Shown: in pieces, positions 8,203 through 17,374 of the stretch | Numbering within the stretch: position 1 is the stretch's first letter | How the letters are laid out: every line of letters starts with the position of its first letter | Assembly: GCF_904846685.1 (NCBI RefSeq) | Contig: NZ_CAJHBQ010000001.1 | Span: 620,001 to 684,000, forward strand | DNA: 64,000 nt | Direction: 5' to 3' | Origin: Psychrobacter submarinus | GTDB taxonomy: Bacteria > Pseudomonadota > Gammaproteobacteria > Pseudomonadales > Moraxellaceae | Program-made: the position numbers and the translations under genes | Notes under the pieces: generated by a model | What the model was told of the DNA's origin: nothing | The model's database searches: none | What the model saw: only the letters and a program-made list of their open reading frames with translations

Positions 8203-9036
8203 TTATACGGTTTTACGCTCTTCTTTAATGAGTACTTTCGCTAAAAACAAACCTAACTCGAACAGTAGCCACATTGGAATCGCGAGCAATAGCATTGACA
8301 CCCCATCGGGCGGTGTGACTACCGCTGACACAGCAAAACAACCGACGATGATATATCGGCGCTTACTCTCTAGACTCTGAGTGGATATGATACCGACCAT
8401 TATCAATAATAAAGTAACCACTGGAATCTCAAAAGTGAGTCCAAATACCATAAATAACTTTAGCGCAAAGCTTAAATAACTGTCGATATCGGTCATAGGT
8501 ATAACGTTTTGCGGAGCGAATAAAATAAAGAACTTCAATACGCCTTTGAGTACCACAAAGTAGGCAAAAGCGACACCAGAATAAAATAGGAATATCGAAG
8601 ATATCAGCACTGGAATAGTGATTTTTTTCTCTTTTTTATATAATCCAGGCGCTATAAATGACCAAATTTGATACAGAATATACGGCATCACTACAAAGGC
8701 AGCAACGAAAATCGTCAAGCGAATAGGTGCCATAAAGTTCGAGGTAATATCAGTAGCAATCATAGTCGAATTCGCAGGCAGCTGCGCAACCAGAGGGTCT
8801 GATAAAAGATTGTAGAGCTCACGCGAAAACCCTACCAATGCTAAGAAGACGATCAAAACGGCTACGCATATTTTGATGAGATGCTTGCGTAATTCAATCA
8901 AATGCTCAGTAATAGGCATATCACTAAGCACATTCAGCACATTATCAGTCTCAACATTATGGGTAGCATCTGACGCCTTAGCATCTGTATTTGCTAACTT
9001 TCTTTGGCGACTTTTTTGGTGCTTAAATAAGCTCAT
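8203..9036 (-). CDS. tatC: Sec-independent protein translocase TatC
   Basis: Core receptor of the twin-arginine translocase in the inner membrane; it binds the RR signal peptide. 277 residues with a hydrophilic N-terminal extension of about 40 residues, then the conserved DMPITEHLIELRKHL start of the family. Six hydrophobic helices follow, including the family segments FMAPIRLTIFVAAFVVMPYILYQ (split here only by position) and VVTPPDGVSMLLLAIPMW. The ATG overlaps the tatB stop (AAATGA), so translation is coupled. It is last gene of tatA-tatB-tatC. About 8 kb away lies a Tat-signal copper oxidase that would need this system. Confidence 0.96.
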   Translation of the reverse strand: MSLFKHQKSRQRKLANTDAKASDATHNVETDNVLNVLSDMPITEHLIELRKHLIKICVAVLIVFLALVGFSRELYNLLSDPLVAQLPANSTMIATDITSNFMAPIRLTIFVAAFVVMPYILYQIWSFIAPGLYKKEKKITIPVLISSIFLFYSGVAFAYFVVLKGVLKFFILFAPQNVIPMTDIDSYLSFALKLFMVFGLTFEIPVVTLLLIMVGIISTQSLESKRRYIIVGCFAVSAVVTPPDGVSMLLLAIPMWLLFELGLFLAKVLIKEERKTV

Positions 9037-9419
9037 TTATCCCCCTTCTCTATAGCTGAAGAAGAGGAAGTATCTGGCTGATGATTTTGCTGCTGAGGAG
9101 TGTTTGACTGATAGGAAGTATCTAAGCTTTGGTTTTGCGAGTTTTCAAACTTATCCATACTACCGCGCATCTCGGCTAACTCACGCCGCATGTCTGTCTC
9201 AGTCTGACGAATCTTTGCCAGCTCATCTTGCATCTGTTTTCGTGTCTCAGCCAAATCAAGCTCAGACTCTATATCAGACTGTAAGGTTGAAATCGTGCGA
9301 CGCAATTTGGCATACCATTGCCCAGCGGTACGTGCGGCTTGCGGCAGTTTTTCTGGGCCCAATACGATTAAAGCAATGACGCCAAACAAGAGTAATTCGG
9401 AAAACCCAATATCAAACAT
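9033..9419 (-). CDS. tatB: Sec-independent protein translocase TatB
   Basis: 128 residues from the ATG at 9419, chosen because TatB proteins begin MFDIGFSELLLFG; an in-frame GTG three codons upstream is less likely. One N-terminal transmembrane helix with the GPEKLPQAAR hinge, an amphipathic helix, then a charged coiled-coil stretch (QMQDELAKIRQTETDMR) and a Gln/Ser-rich tail. It hands substrates from TatC to TatA. Middle gene of the operon; 55 bases separate it from tatA. Confidence 0.94.
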   Translation of the reverse strand: MFDIGFSELLLFGVIALIVLGPEKLPQAARTAGQWYAKLRRTISTLQSDIESELDLAETRKQMQDELAKIRQTETDMRRELAEMRGSMDKFENSQNQSLDTSYQSNTPQQQNHQPDTSSSSAIEKGDK

Positions 9420-9474
9420 AACAGTCACATATATTAATAGACTACTTAGTGCCGCTATTTATAAGCGGCGCGCT

Positions 9475-9759
9475 TCATACTTTAGGCTGGTCATCAGTGG
9501 AAATAGGGCTGATTTCCATATCATCAGCCTGATTACCTACACGCGTATTTAAATCATTACTTGCAGCTGGCGTACTATTTTCATGGCTAAGCACATGATT
9601 TTTGCGAGCATTCTCGGGTTCTTCATCTTTGACCGCTTCTTTAAAACCCTTCACCGCACCGCCTAAATCTTTACCTGCATTTTTAAGCTTGGCAGTACCA
9701 AATACGACCACCACTACGACCAATAAAATCAGCCAATGTGTAATAGAAAAGCTGCCCAT
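9475..9759 (-). CDS. tatA: Sec-independent protein translocase TatA
   Basis: 94 residues. A short N-terminal helix ([17 protein letters not shown]) is followed by the invariant [20 protein letters not shown] amphipathic segment, then an acidic, disordered tail. It forms the polymeric pore of the Tat system. The ATG follows a good AAGGA site. First gene of the tatABC operon, transcribed leftwards. Confidence 0.95.
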   Translation of the reverse strand: MGSFSITHWLILLVVVVVVFGTAKLKNAGKDLGGAVKGFKEAVKDEEPENARKNHVLSHENSTPAASNDLNTRVGNQADDMEISPISTDDQPKV

Positions 9760-9839
9760 AACGGTATCCTTATATTTTGTGATCTTGTTTAGACCAGTAT
9801 GTGTCAGTGTGCTTTAGAACACTTTTTACCGTACCAGAA

Positions 9840-12449
9840 TTATAGTTTCAAACGGCGCAATCGCAGCGCGTTAGCAATCACCGAGAATGACGACAAGCTC
9901 ATCGCTGCCGCTGCTATCATCGGACTGAGCAGAAGCCCAAATATGGGATAGAGCACACCTGCGGCAATAGGAACACCAAGTGCATTGTAGATAAAGGCAA
10001 AAAACAGATTCTGTCTGATATTGCGCATGGTGGCGCGGCTAAGCTTATAAGCTTTGGCAATGCCCATTAAATCACCTTTTAGCAGGGTAATGCCCGCACT
10101 CTCCATCGCCACATCGGTACCGGTTCCCATAGCGATACCAACATTAGCTTGCGCTAGCGCTGGTGCGTCGTTGATACCATCACCCGCCATAGCGACCAAT
10201 TTACCGCTGTCTTGCATTTCTTTGACGATACGGTTTTTATCCTCTGGTGAGACATCCGCATGAACTTCATCAATACCTAGTTTATTGGCGACTGCCTGCG
10301 CGGTTTTTTCGTTGTCACCGGTTAGCATCACAACTTTTAAACCTGCGTCATGAAGCAGTGAAATAGCCTCTTTAGTGCTTGGTTTAATAGGGTCAGCAAC
10401 TGAAATAATACCAGCAGCTTTACCGTCTATAGCCACAAACATTACCGTTTCACCGTCTTTTCTACGGACATCAGCTTTAGTGGACAGCTCATTATCAAAA
10501 CTATTTAGGCTTTCCATAAGCTTAGAGTTACCAATAGCGACTTTCTTACCATCGACCACGGCTTGTACGCCTTCGCCAGTAGTCGAATTAAAGTCAGTAG
10601 CTTTAGGAATAATGAGTGATCTTTCTTGAGCTGCTCTAACGATAGCTTCTGCTAAAGGATGCTCGCTAGCGCTTTCTACTGAGGCTACCAATGCGAGGAA
10701 CTCGTCTTCATCTTGACCTACCTGCGCATCAATTGCGGTAAGCTCGGGCTTACCAGCGGTCAGTGTTCCGGTCTTGTCGACGACAATGGTATCGACTTTT
10801 TCCATACTCTCTAACGCTTCAGCATTTTTGATGAGGACGCCGTTTTGCGCGCCTTTGCCGGTACCAACCATAATGGACATCGGCGTCGCTAGACCAAGGG
10901 CACAAGGACAAGCAATAATCAGTACCGCAATCGCGTTAACCAAAGCATAGGCCATAGCGGGCTCAGGGCCGAATATCGCCCAGACAATAAAGGTTATGAT
11001 AGAGGTGACAATAACAATAGGTACGAACCAACCCGCCACTTGATCTACCAAGCGCTGGATAGGCGCGCGGCTACGCTGGGCTTCAGCAACCATTTGTACA
11101 ATTTTAGATAATACTGAATCTGCTCCAACATTGACCGCTTCGACTAATAGCGTTCCGGTGCCATTTACCGTACCACCAGTCACTGTATCTCCTGCTACTT
11201 TTGATACAGGGATTGGCTCACCCGTCACCATTGATTCATCAACACTACTATTACCATCGATCACTGTACCATCTACGGGTAGTTTCTCACCTGGTTTAAC
11301 CCGTAGCTTATCGCCAGTGACGACCTCATCAAGCGAGACTTCGACTTCTTCACCGTTTTCATCGACACGTCTTGCGGTTGGTGGTGCGAGCTCAAGCAAA
11401 GCTCTAATCGCACCTGAAGTTTGACTTCTAGCTTTGAGCTCTAATACTTGACCCAGTAGCACCAAGGTTACAATGACAGCTGCTGCTTCATAGTAGACTC
11501 CGACTTGACCAGAGGCATCTCTGAAACTGTCTGGGAAAATATCGGGAAAAAAGGTCGCGACAATACTAAAAATATAAGCAGCGCCTACGCCTATCGCAAT
11601 CAAAGTAAACATATTTAGATTGCGGCTTTTTATAGACTGCCAGCCACGAACGAAAAACGGGGCGGCGCCCCAAAGCACTACAGGGGTCGCGAGCACTAAC
11701 TCAGCCCATTGTAAAACCTGTGAAGGTATACCATACTGACTAAAGTCAACTCCAAACATACCGCTCATCACATATATTAATAGCGGTACAGTCAACACGG
11801 TACATATCCAAAAACGACGAGTCATGTCGTCAAGCTCTGAGGTGTCCTCTTCACCGATAGTAAGCGTTTCGGGCTCAAGCGCCATACCACATATCGGACA
11901 ACCGCTATTTCTAACGTCTCTCACTTCAGGATGCATAGGACAGGTATATACCGTGCCATCGTAATCAGCAGGTACTTTATCGTATTTACCGCCTTTAACA
12001 GATTTTACTCCGCTACTATCAGTATCCTTTCCATGACAACTGGCGTGACTATCATCTTTAGCAACTTCGTCTTCAGGTTTAAGAAACATGCCACATATTG
12101 GGCAGTCACTTTTTTCAACATCTCTTACTTCTGGATGCATAGGACAAATATAAATCGTGCCGTTATAATTTTCTGGTATCTTGTCGTACTTATTGCCTTC
12201 GACAGACTTTAACTCAGTACTATTATTAGCATCCGCTTTATGACAATGCGCATGACTGCCCTCATTACTGTTGGATTCAGCAACCTCGTCTTCAGGTTTG
12301 AGAAACATGCCGCATATCGGACAATCGCTCTTCTCAGTATCTCTAACCTCAGGATGCATAGGACAAATATAGACCGTACCGCTATAATTTTCCGGTACTT
12401 TATCGTACTGACCACCTTTGATAGATTTTTCATCGGCAATATGTTTCAT
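9840..12449 (-). CDS. Cu(I)-exporting P-type ATPase with three N-terminal metal-binding modules
   Basis: 869 residues from the ATG at 12449, chosen for the AAGGAG site seven bases upstream; the TTG at 12470 lacks one. The N-terminus holds three tandem heavy-metal-binding modules (about residues 15-50, 80-115 and 140-175), each with [11 protein letters not shown] and CPICGM. The first two are almost identical, pointing to a recent internal duplication. The rest is a P1B-ATPase: [11 protein letters not shown] metal site in the membrane, [11 protein letters not shown] phosphorylation site, VVMLTGDN and [13 protein letters not shown] hinge. The CPC motif and HMBD modules fit copper or silver export (CopA/SilP-like). 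It lies between tatABC and further copper genes. Confidence 0.93.
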   Translation of the reverse strand: MKHIADEKSIKGGQYDKVPENYSGTVYICPMHPEVRDTEKSDCPICGMFLKPEDEVAESNSNEGSHAHCHKADANNSTELKSVEGNKYDKIPENYNGTIYICPMHPEVRDVEKSDCPICGMFLKPEDEVAKDDSHASCHGKDTDSSGVKSVKGGKYDKVPADYDGTVYTCPMHPEVRDVRNSGCPICGMALEPETLTIGEEDTSELDDMTRRFWICTVLTVPLLIYVMSGMFGVDFSQYGIPSQVLQWAELVLATPVVLWGAAPFFVRGWQSIKSRNLNMFTLIAIGVGAAYIFSIVATFFPDIFPDSFRDASGQVGVYYEAAAVIVTLVLLGQVLELKARSQTSGAIRALLELAPPTARRVDENGEEVEVSLDEVVTGDKLRVKPGEKLPVDGTVIDGNSSVDESMVTGEPIPVSKVAGDTVTGGTVNGTGTLLVEAVNVGADSVLSKIVQMVAEAQRSRAPIQRLVDQVAGWFVPIVIVTSIITFIVWAIFGPEPAMAYALVNAIAVLIIACPCALGLATPMSIMVGTGKGAQNGVLIKNAEALESMEKVDTIVVDKTGTLTAGKPELTAIDAQVGQDEDEFLALVASVESASEHPLAEAIVRAAQERSLIIPKATDFNSTTGEGVQAVVDGKKVAIGNSKLMESLNSFDNELSTKADVRRKDGETVMFVAIDGKAAGIISVADPIKPSTKEAISLLHDAGLKVVMLTGDNEKTAQAVANKLGIDEVHADVSPEDKNRIVKEMQDSGKLVAMAGDGINDAPALAQANVGIAMGTGTDVAMESAGITLLKGDLMGIAKAYKLSRATMRNIRQNLFFAFIYNALGVPIAAGVLYPIFGLLLSPMIAAAAMSLSSFSVIANALRLRRLKL

Positions 12450-12587
12450 AAAACCACTCCTTGAAGACAATAAATATTGATAATAAGTACAACTCTTAAA
12501 GCACTATCATCAATCCTCGATTGCTATTCATCTAATCATTAATCTAAAAACCTCTAAAAAATAATTTCTATACTTTTTAATTGGAAT

Positions 12588-12743
12588 TTAGTTTTTATCA
12601 CGCAAATACTTGAGCAGTGCCATGATTGTTAGTACTAGTACTGCGAAAAATAGTAGGGTGAATAACAAACAGATAAGCATCATAACCCAGCCCATGCCAT
12701 ACATCATTGAGCCGTTCATCATGCCATGCATTGACCCATTCAT
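12588..12743 (-). CDS. 51-residue Met-rich single-pass membrane peptide
   Basis: A short gene with a GAGGAG ribosome-binding site eight bases before its ATG. The N-terminus is Met/Gly/Asn-rich (MNGSMHGMMNGSMMYGMG), then one strong transmembrane helix follows and the chain ends KYLRDKN. Methionine clusters outside a membrane helix are typical of Cu(I)-binding accessory peptides, and the gene sits between a copper ATPase and a DUF5676-like gene. Function is inferred from composition and place only. Confidence 0.65.
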   Translation of the reverse strand: MNGSMHGMMNGSMMYGMGWVMMLICLLFTLLFFAVLVLTIMALLKYLRDKN

Positions 12744-12841
12744 TATGATTTCTCCTCAGTCTAAACTGTGATCACTCCAACTCTTCAATTAATTTTTACT
12801 CGAACCGAAGAGGTTTACTGACTGTTAATATATCAATATCT

Positions 12842-13121
12842 TTAGCGCACTTTGGCGAACCAACGATATAGTGGCACGAACAAGATGGCGAAATACCAAC
12901 CGTAAAGATATGATTCTACAAGTCCAATTAGAAAACCTGTCCATGTTAACCACTCAAAGCCAGGTAGTAGAGGTGCCCAAGCTTCGTGCATCGCTATCTG
13001 TTCGGGTGCGAGTAAACCAAACCCCTATGCATAATAGATAACTAATAAGTAGAAACAACGATACACTGTTGCCAACAGGGGCAATCCTTAAAGTACTTGT
13101 TGTTAAGTTTGATTTGACCAT
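12842..13121 (-). pseudogene. DUF5676-like membrane protein gene with a single-base frameshift
   Basis: The first 32 codons from the ATG at 13121 (GAGG site upstream) encode an N-terminal hydrophobic segment, then the frame is lost at a run of four G (13022-13025 on the plus strand as CCCC). Removing one G gives a continuous 92-residue protein with CIGFGLLAPEQIAMHEAWAP, a PGFEWLTWTGFL motif and a second helix ending at 12844. This matches the DUF5676 family, small two-helix membrane proteins often found in metal-resistance loci. It is either a true frameshift or a sequencing error in the homopolymer. Confidence 0.75.
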
Positions 13122-13233
13122 CTTAGTAATCCTCACTATTGTATGATGTGGTTCAAGCTCAAGATAACCAATCGTATCTAACCATGCTAACTCTAAGGAT
13201 TTGTATGAATTAAAGCTTTATCCTGTATTGATA

Positions 13234-13887
13234 TTACTTTTTAACTCGTGCGGCGGCGGCAAGTTGACGCCATTGACCCCATTGAGGAATAAACATTGGC
13301 ACTTGCTGTTTGTAAGCAAGGTAGTCTTTACCAAACTCTTCAAACATATGCCGTTCCTCACGTCGAGCTAACCATTTGTATACAAGCACAATCACTGGAA
13401 ACAGACCGATTGAAAACAGAGTTGGCCAATGCACCACACCCTCACCGAACAGTGCAATAAACAACCCGGTGTACTGAGGATGACGTACGTAGGCATAGAG
13501 TCCATCAGTTACTAAACGATTTTCCCCTCGTGCTTTGTGGACTTGGCGCCAACCTTGAGCAAAAAGACCGACTCCTAAAAATGCAATAGCATAGCCGAGT
13601 AGCATTGAGATCATCATGCCTGTCTCACCTAAACCAACAAGGGTCGACCATAAGCTAGCGCTGACATATTGGCTGTCCAAACCAAAAAACCGTACTAATA
13701 AATATATAGTGAGCGGAAAGCCATACATTTCTGCGTAAAGTGCAATAATGAAAGCCTGAACTACACCAGCACCCGCCCATTCACGCCAGTTCTTTGGTGC
13801 GAAATAACGGTAAAAGAACCAAGAAATCAGAACAATAACAATTAGTGCGAGACCCCAAGTTCCAGCGTGATTAAATGACTCATTCAT
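13234..13887 (-). CDS. isoprenylcysteine carboxyl methyltransferase-like membrane protein
   Basis: 217 residues with five or so membrane helices. The conserved SAM-binding C-terminal signature is clear: LVTDGLYAYVRHPQYTG, then REERHMFEEFGKDYLAYKQQVP. This is the ICMT/PEMT superfamily, bacterial members of which methylate lipids, thiols or unknown small molecules. Homologues are frequent in copper and mercury resistance clusters, but the substrate here is unknown. Minus strand, in line with the surrounding metal genes. Confidence 0.8.
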   Translation of the reverse strand: MNESFNHAGTWGLALIVIVLISWFFYRYFAPKNWREWAGAGVVQAFIIALYAEMYGFPLTIYLLVRFFGLDSQYVSASLWSTLVGLGETGMMISMLLGYAIAFLGVGLFAQGWRQVHKARGENRLVTDGLYAYVRHPQYTGLFIALFGEGVVHWPTLFSIGLFPVIVLVYKWLARREERHMFEEFGKDYLAYKQQVPMFIPQWGQWRQLAAAARVKK

Positions 13888-14016
13888 AGCTTACTTTCCC
13901 TGTTGTCTTTATGAATATCGTATTGCATGAAATCAATTCTTGAAGATAGTAAGCAGACGCTTAAATCTATGCAATTTTTAACCAAACAATTTTCTGTAAA
14001 CTCTTTGATGTTACTG

Positions 14017-15360
14017 TCAATGATGGTCTGCAAGCGTATCTTTTTCGATAGCTTTTTTCCTCGCTGAAGATTTCAGGTAAACCTGCTCAGCCACAGCAAT
14101 CACTACAATAGTGACGACTGCTACGCCAAGTACGAATGGATCTGAGTTTAGTTTAATCCAGACAAAACCGCCGAGAACCAACAGGTCAAGAAGTATGGCC
14201 ACTATAGGCACCCACATCACCGCCTTTATATCCTGACGAAGGTATCGCAAAACACCCCAATGAATGGCGATATCCATAATTAGATAGAAAACAATGCCAA
14301 GCGCTGCAATTCGTGATAAGTCAAATAACGTCGTAAAAGCTAAACCCAACACCACAGTATAGACCAACGTATGTTTTTGAACGCTTCCCGGCATTCCCAA
14401 ATGACGATGAGGCACCAGCTTCATCTCAGTCAACATAGCAAGCATACGAGAGACTGCGAAGATGCTAGCAAGGAGGCCGCCAGCGGTAGCTACCATTGCG
14501 ATTGCAACTGTGAACCATAGACCATAGTCGCCAAGTGCTGGGCGTGCGGCGGCAGCCAAGGAGTAATCTTTAGTTTCGATGATTTCGGCAAGAGATAGAT
14601 TACTAGACACCGCTAAACCGACTAGAGTGTAAATAACTACGCATATTGCGATTGATATTACAATGGCACGGCCGACGTTGCGATGAGGATTTTTTACTTC
14701 CGAGCCACTGTTGGTAATCGTGGTAAAGCCTTTAAATGCCAGTATGCCTAGCGCCGTTGCGCCAAGAAAGTCACCAACAGTATTAGTGTCACCTAATGTA
14801 GAAGAATCAACTGCAAAGCTATCAGCTAGCCAGATACCAACCAACCCGAATATAAGAATACCGACAATTTTTATAATACCGATAACCGATGCAACCCCCT
14901 GAATCCAACGATTACCAAGTAAATTGATAAAGAACGCAGCAAGAATAAGCGCGGCGCCAAGGATGGATACCATGCGACCGCTGTCATCGCCACCGAATAA
15001 CTGCATAGTGTATGACCCGAACGTCCGGGCCAAAAAGCTCTGCGCTATAACCATGGAGAAATACATCAGCAGGGCATTAAATCCAGTCGGTAAACGATCT
15101 CCGTATGCCTGATGCAGGTACATTGCAACACCGCCAGCCGACGGGTAAGCGTTAGAGATTTTGATATAAGAATAGGCACTAAAAGAAACAACGATTGCGG
15201 CGGCTAGAAAAGCAAGTGGGAAAAGCGAACCCGTCATCTGAGCCATCTGACCGGTCAGAGCGAAAATACCAGCACCGATCATGACACCGGTACCTAGCAT
15301 AACTGTTCCTGATAATGTCAAACTATCCTTCTGATAGCGAGTCGCTCTATCTTGCTTCAT
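14017..15360 (-). CDS. APC-superfamily amino-acid/polyamine permease
   Basis: 447 residues with about 12 hydrophobic helices. The N-terminal consensus of the superfamily is visible: SGTVMLGTGVMIGAGIFAL, the unwound TM1 glycine motif. AYPSAGGVAMYLHQAYGD (TM3) and FKGFTTITNSGSEVKNPHRN (TM6 to loop) follow. It would move amino acids or amines by exchange or proton symport across the inner membrane. Substrate not deducible. It lies inside the copper region without obvious functional tie. Confidence 0.85.
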   Translation of the reverse strand: MKQDRATRYQKDSLTLSGTVMLGTGVMIGAGIFALTGQMAQMTGSLFPLAFLAAAIVVSFSAYSYIKISNAYPSAGGVAMYLHQAYGDRLPTGFNALLMYFSMVIAQSFLARTFGSYTMQLFGGDDSGRMVSILGAALILAAFFINLLGNRWIQGVASVIGIIKIVGILIFGLVGIWLADSFAVDSSTLGDTNTVGDFLGATALGILAFKGFTTITNSGSEVKNPHRNVGRAIVISIAICVVIYTLVGLAVSSNLSLAEIIETKDYSLAAAARPALGDYGLWFTVAIAMVATAGGLLASIFAVSRMLAMLTEMKLVPHRHLGMPGSVQKHTLVYTVVLGLAFTTLFDLSRIAALGIVFYLIMDIAIHWGVLRYLRQDIKAVMWVPIVAILLDLLVLGGFVWIKLNSDPFVLGVAVVTIVVIAVAEQVYLKSSARKKAIEKDTLADHH

Positions 15361-15505
15361 ATTTATTCGACCTTAATCTATTTCTTCGTAGAACTTCAGT
15401 TTTACAGGTTATTTTTGAAGTAAGGAGTAGGTATAGTTAGAATTAAAAGACGCGATATAGTAAATAGTTTTTAAAGAAGAGCTTACTTATTGGTATCATA
15501 ATATA

Positions 15506-15979
15506 TTATTCCAATTCATCAATAAGCGCTTGCATCTCAGCGATTTCACGTCTTTGGGCTTCGATAATTTCATCAGCAAGCTGACGTACACGTGGATCTT
15601 CGATATCAGCACGCGAACTGGTCAAAATAGCAATCGAGTGATGCGGTATCATCGCCTGCATCCAATCCACTTGATCGACCGTTTGTTGTGAGCGCACACC
15701 CCACAATCCAAAAGCAAACAACACCACGCTCAAGCCGTAAACCATTAGATTAACTTTAGTTTTTTTATACATATTACCCATAAAAGCAAGCATGATAACG
15801 GCCATCATCGCACCCATATATAGCGCCATATAAGCACGGGTCTCACTAAAATAGACGTGATCCCATTTATAGGTATTAAAGTACATCATGATGTACATGA
15901 CGATGGTGGAGGTCAGAATCATCAGACCAAATTTGACATAAGGATTCATTTTTTGCTTATGGTTCATATCGTTGTTCAT
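15506..15979 (-). CDS. DUF305 membrane-anchored protein
   Basis: 157 residues: three hydrophobic helices (about 13-32, 45-68, 73-92), then a DUF305 module with its signature AMIPHHSIAILTS. It ends in LADEIIEAQRREIAEMQ. DUF305 is a ferritin-like four-helix domain whose His/Met/Glu residues probably bind metal, and it is common in copper/silver clusters. A GGAG ribosome-binding site precedes the ATG. Separate from the cop operon by a terminator at 16095. Confidence 0.85.
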   Translation of the reverse strand: MNNDMNHKQKMNPYVKFGLMILTSTIVMYIMMYFNTYKWDHVYFSETRAYMALYMGAMMAVIMLAFMGNMYKKTKVNLMVYGLSVVLFAFGLWGVRSQQTVDQVDWMQAMIPHHSIAILTSSRADIEDPRVRQLADEIIEAQRREIAEMQALIDELE

Positions 15980-16094
15980 GCGATTACTCCTTTTTTATAG
16001 TTATATGGTTAAGCCAATTTAAAATTGATCTTTAGTTGCTTAGTCAAACCATTAATATACTTATTAAATTCAGCTAAATAATAATTTAACAAAA

Positions 16095-16116
16095 AAGCAC
16101 CTTTTAAAAGGTGCTT
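16095..16116 (-). terminator. terminator of the cop operon
   Basis: A perfect 11-base stem (AAGCACCTTTT/AAAAGGTGCTT), followed on the minus strand by a run of T. It lies about 100 bases after the copB stop. Confidence 0.75.
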
Positions 16117-16215
16117 GTTTAGTCGTTAACACGTTAGTAATAGTATCAAGGTTCATACTAACGTTAATCTCAGCACTTTAAATAATGAGATATTTGTGCA
16201 TTTAGAACTAGGAAC

Positions 16216-17349
16216 CTAGAACCAAAACATCACACCAGCAGTCAGACTACTAGAATCAACAGCTTCGTCCTCTTGACGACGTAAGTCTCGCGCATCACCC
16301 AAGGCGCTCTCGTAGCTGAAACCAACATAAGGCGCGAGCTGACGACTGAATGTCTCATAAGCCAGCCTAACTTCAGCCCCAAACTCATTAAATCCTTTAG
16401 TAATACCGTTATCGGTATCATCTTTACTAAAGGCAGTCAGCTCCAGCTCTGGTCTGACCACCCAACGCTGATCTAAGCGCCACTCGTACGCTGTCCCAAG
16501 ATCAAGCTGGACTTGACCATCAGTATATAGATAAGCTCTTGCGTCAGTCTCAACGAAGTACGGCGCCGTACCAGCAATGCCTGCCATGATTGCGGACTTA
16601 TCGTTTTCAGTATTATAAGCAACACCGGCTTCTCCATTCCAAAAGATACCGAGCGGCTTCCAATAAGCGAGTGAGCTTAGACTATCGATCTCTTTATCAT
16701 TGTTAGTTTGAGCACTACCTTCACTGCGTAGAGTGACACGATTACTATCAGTACCGTACCATCCTTGGGCTTCAAAATCGATTTGGTCATTCTCAAACTG
16801 ATAGCCCAAAGTTTCTACTAACACACCCCATAACGGTAAGCTACCCATCATTACCGGTTTACCATACTGTCCATAGTCAACACCATTTGAGTAGTCGGGA
16901 CTACGAGCATTAGGAGGTGGTTCGCCGCCTTGCATTCCAGACATATCCATATTCATACTGCTATGATCCATACCTGACATGTCCATACTACTGTGATCCA
17001 TACCTGACATATCGCCCGACATATCCATGCCACTATGATCCATATCTGACATGTCACCTGACATATCCATACCACTGTGATCCATATCCGACATATCGCC
17101 TGACATATCCATACCACTATGATCCATATCCGACATATCGCCTGACATATCCATGCCACTATGGTCCATATCTGACATATTGCCCGACATATCCATGCTG
17201 CTGTGATCCATATCTGACATATCCATACCAGACATGTCCATACTGCCATGATCCATGTTCGACATCTCAGCAGCGTTTGCTAAAGGTGACATTAGTAGCA
17301 TCAAAGATGACATGCCAATAAACGGTAGACCTACTTTATATATTTTCAT
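16216..17349 (-). CDS. copB: copper-resistance outer-membrane protein CopB
   Basis: 377 residues from the ATG at 17349 (a second ATG four codons upstream at 17361 is possible). N-terminal signal peptide ends LMSPLANAAE. A Met/Asp/His-rich region of about 110 residues follows, built of 14-residue units MDHSGMDMSGDMSD. After YGKPVMMGSLPLWGVLVE comes a C-terminal beta-barrel domain ending in MFWF with the terminal Phe of outer-membrane proteins. CopB barrels store or pass copper across the outer membrane. Its start lies 25 bases after the copA stop, so the two are cotranscribed. Confidence 0.92.
   Translation of the reverse strand: MKIYKVGLPFIGMSSLMLLMSPLANAAEMSNMDHGSMDMSGMDMSDMDHSSMDMSGNMSDMDHSGMDMSGDMSDMDHSGMDMSGDMSDMDHSGMDMSGDMSDMDHSGMDMSGDMSGMDHSSMDMSGMDHSSMNMDMSGMQGGEPPPNARSPDYSNGVDYGQYGKPVMMGSLPLWGVLVETLGYQFENDQIDFEAQGWYGTDSNRVTLRSEGSAQTNNDKEIDSLSSLAYWKPLGIFWNGEAGVAYNTENDKSAIMAGIAGTAPYFVETDARAYLYTDGQVQLDLGTAYEWRLDQRWVVRPELELTAFSKDDTDNGITKGFNEFGAEVRLAYETFSRQLAPYVGFSYESALGDARDLRRQEDEAVDSSSLTAGVMFWF
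17018..17227 (-). repeat. 42-base in-frame tandem repeat in copB
   Basis: Five units begin at exact 42-base spacing (17018, 17060, 17102, 17144, 17186), each starting GACATATCC, with degenerate units on both sides (about 16932-17262). They encode the 14-residue Met-rich copper-binding unit. Slippage here would change copy number without breaking the frame. Confidence 0.85.
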
Positions 17350-17374
17350 AATAAGGCTCATATTCGAAGGTTTA

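Noticed and set aside
8873-9552. Plus-strand frames opposite tatC/tatB/tatA
   Set aside because: Antisense shadows of well-identified tat genes.
16917-17321. Open frames on both strands opposite the copB repeat (Tyr/Pro/Cys-rich and Trp/Ile-rich)
   Set aside because: They are by-products of the 42-base in-frame repeat; any frame without stops in one unit stays open through all units.
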